From: Spirochaetales bacterium
GTDB taxonomy: Bacteria; Spirochaetota; Spirochaetia; DSM-27196; SLST01
DNA length: 6,257 nucleotides
Direction: 5' to 3'
NCBI GenBank assembly: GCA_007130265.1
Contig: SLST01000106.1
Coordinates: 1 to 6,257, forward strand
Positions within the stretch are counted from its first letter, which is position 1; the number at the start of each line of letters is the position of its first letter. The notes under the pieces were generated by a model. It did not search any database. It was not told where the DNA came from and saw only the letters and a program-made list of their open reading frames with translations. The position numbers and the translations under genes were made by a program. Shown here piece after piece: positions 5,820 to 6,257 of this stretch.

Positions 5820-6096
5820 CCTCCGCGGCGCCCTGCATCACGGCGGCCGAGGCGTAGCGGATGTTGATTACCGCGTCGGCCCCAAGCGACTCTGCCTCCT
5901 CGACCATGCGTTTGGTCGCGATCGACCGCGCCTCGTTGATCATCTGGGAGTAGCCACTGAGCTCTCCGCCGACGATGGACTTGAATGCTGAGCCGATGTC
6001 CCGGCCGATGTTTTTCGACTGGATCATCGAGCCCTTGACGATCGAGATCGTCTCGACCTCCCTGCCCGACACGAAATCAGTACTTACCAATGTCAT
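5785..6096 (-). CDS. YbjQ family protein (UPF0145 / heavy-metal-binding domain)
   Basis: A complete 103-aa protein, close to the 107 residues of E. coli YbjQ. Conserved family features are visible in order: G-x-N-IGRDIGSAFKSIVGGELSGY near the first third, EARSIATKRMVEEAESLGADAV in the middle, and MVYGTAVKF at the end. The family forms small pentameric assemblies and its biochemical role is not established, despite the 'heavy-metal-binding' name. The start is the ATG at 6096, with GAGGAGAGG about 8 nt upstream and an AGGA closer in. Its start lies inside the 3' end of an upstream membrane-protein gene, which implies co-transcription and translational coupling. Its 3' end overlaps the tail of the decayed HEPN-like gene on the other strand by 35 nt. 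Confidence 0.9.
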   Translation of the reverse strand: MTLVSTDFVSGREVETISIVKGSMIQSKNIGRDIGSAFKSIVGGELSGYSQMINEARSIATKRMVEEAESLGADAVINIRYASAAVMQGAAEVMVYGTAVKFV

Positions 6097-6257
6097 CTTC
6101 CTGTCCTCTCCTCAGTTCGAGTATGCGTGAGACGAGCGCCCACCCCATGCCGACCACACCGACCAGCCCGACGCCCGCGATGATCACCTGGATGAGTACC
6201 GCATCCGTCACCTTCCGGATCACGAACAGCACCCCGCCAAAGTAGGCCGCGATCAGC
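6077..6257 (-). CDS. Small membrane protein, C-terminal part (partial)
   Basis: The minus strand is open from the right window edge (codon 1 at 6256–6254) to a TGA at 6079–6077, giving the last 59 residues. It begins LIAAYFGGVLFVIRK, a likely membrane segment, followed by a second hydrophobic helix, LIQVIIAGVGLVGVVGMGW, then a short charged tail, RILELRRGQEDDIGKY. I do not recognise the family. The start codon lies outside the window. It overlaps the ybjQ-like gene by 20 nt in another frame, so the two are very probably one operon. The clean hydrophobic/charged pattern, its continuation to the edge and the coupling with the next start support a real gene. Confidence 0.65.
   Translation of the reverse strand, partial: LIAAYFGGVLFVIRKVTDAVLIQVIIAGVGLVGVVGMGWALVSRILELRRGQEDDIGKY

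Noticed and set aside
1..6257. CRISPR array, tRNA/rRNA genes, insertion sequence ends
   Set aside because: No spaced repeat array, tRNA-like fold, transposase or terminal inverted repeat was found on reading both strands.

Overview
The window is dense, GC-rich bacterial DNA whose third codon positions are mostly G or C. A PhoU–PhoB–PhoR phosphate-signalling operon, an ABC-2 type exporter ATPase, a YbjQ-family protein and MNT/HEPN (nucleotidyltransferase / ribonuclease toxin) genes point to a free-living bacterium, possibly actinobacterial. Nothing in the sequence fixes the taxon.

Left part (1–4213, all on the minus strand). Read in the direction of transcription the order is phoU (4213→3554), a PhoB-type response regulator (3542→2847) and a PhoR-type membrane histidine kinase with HAMP and PAS domains (2843→1065). 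Gaps are 11 and 3 nt, so these form one operon. After a 69-nt gap holding a small hairpin comes an ABC transporter ATPase (995→21). The first codons of what is probably its permease partner run off the left edge. No pst transporter genes are present, and phoU is the first gene of the operon.

Control region (4214–4293). The divergent promoter region carries two tandem 11-bp units. Read toward phoU they are CTAACGCAAAT and CTAACGCGAAT: a 7-bp direct repeat with a 4-bp AT-rich spacer. This is the architecture of a PhoB-binding pho box, so the operon is probably autoregulated. The same site could also affect the divergent gene.

Right part (4294–5819, plus strand). First comes an intact single-chain fusion of an MNT nucleotidyltransferase (GSx10DxD plus a third Asp) to a HEPN domain (Rx4HxY). 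These are the two halves of the type VII MntA/HepT toxin–antitoxin system in one polypeptide. Immediately downstream is a second, unrelated MNT/HEPN-like pair in separate genes that has decayed. Its MNT half keeps a start region and its C-terminal end but has no nucleotidyltransferase core. Its HEPN-like half has a one-base frameshift and seems to lose its C-terminus where it runs into the convergent ybjQ-like gene.

Right edge (5785–6257, minus strand). A YbjQ-family gene is preceded by, and overlaps by 20 nt, the 3' end of a gene for a small membrane protein that is open at the window edge. The most notable content is the pho-box-like repeat and the two generations of MNT/HEPN modules, one fused and intact, one split and decaying, beside the phosphate operon.
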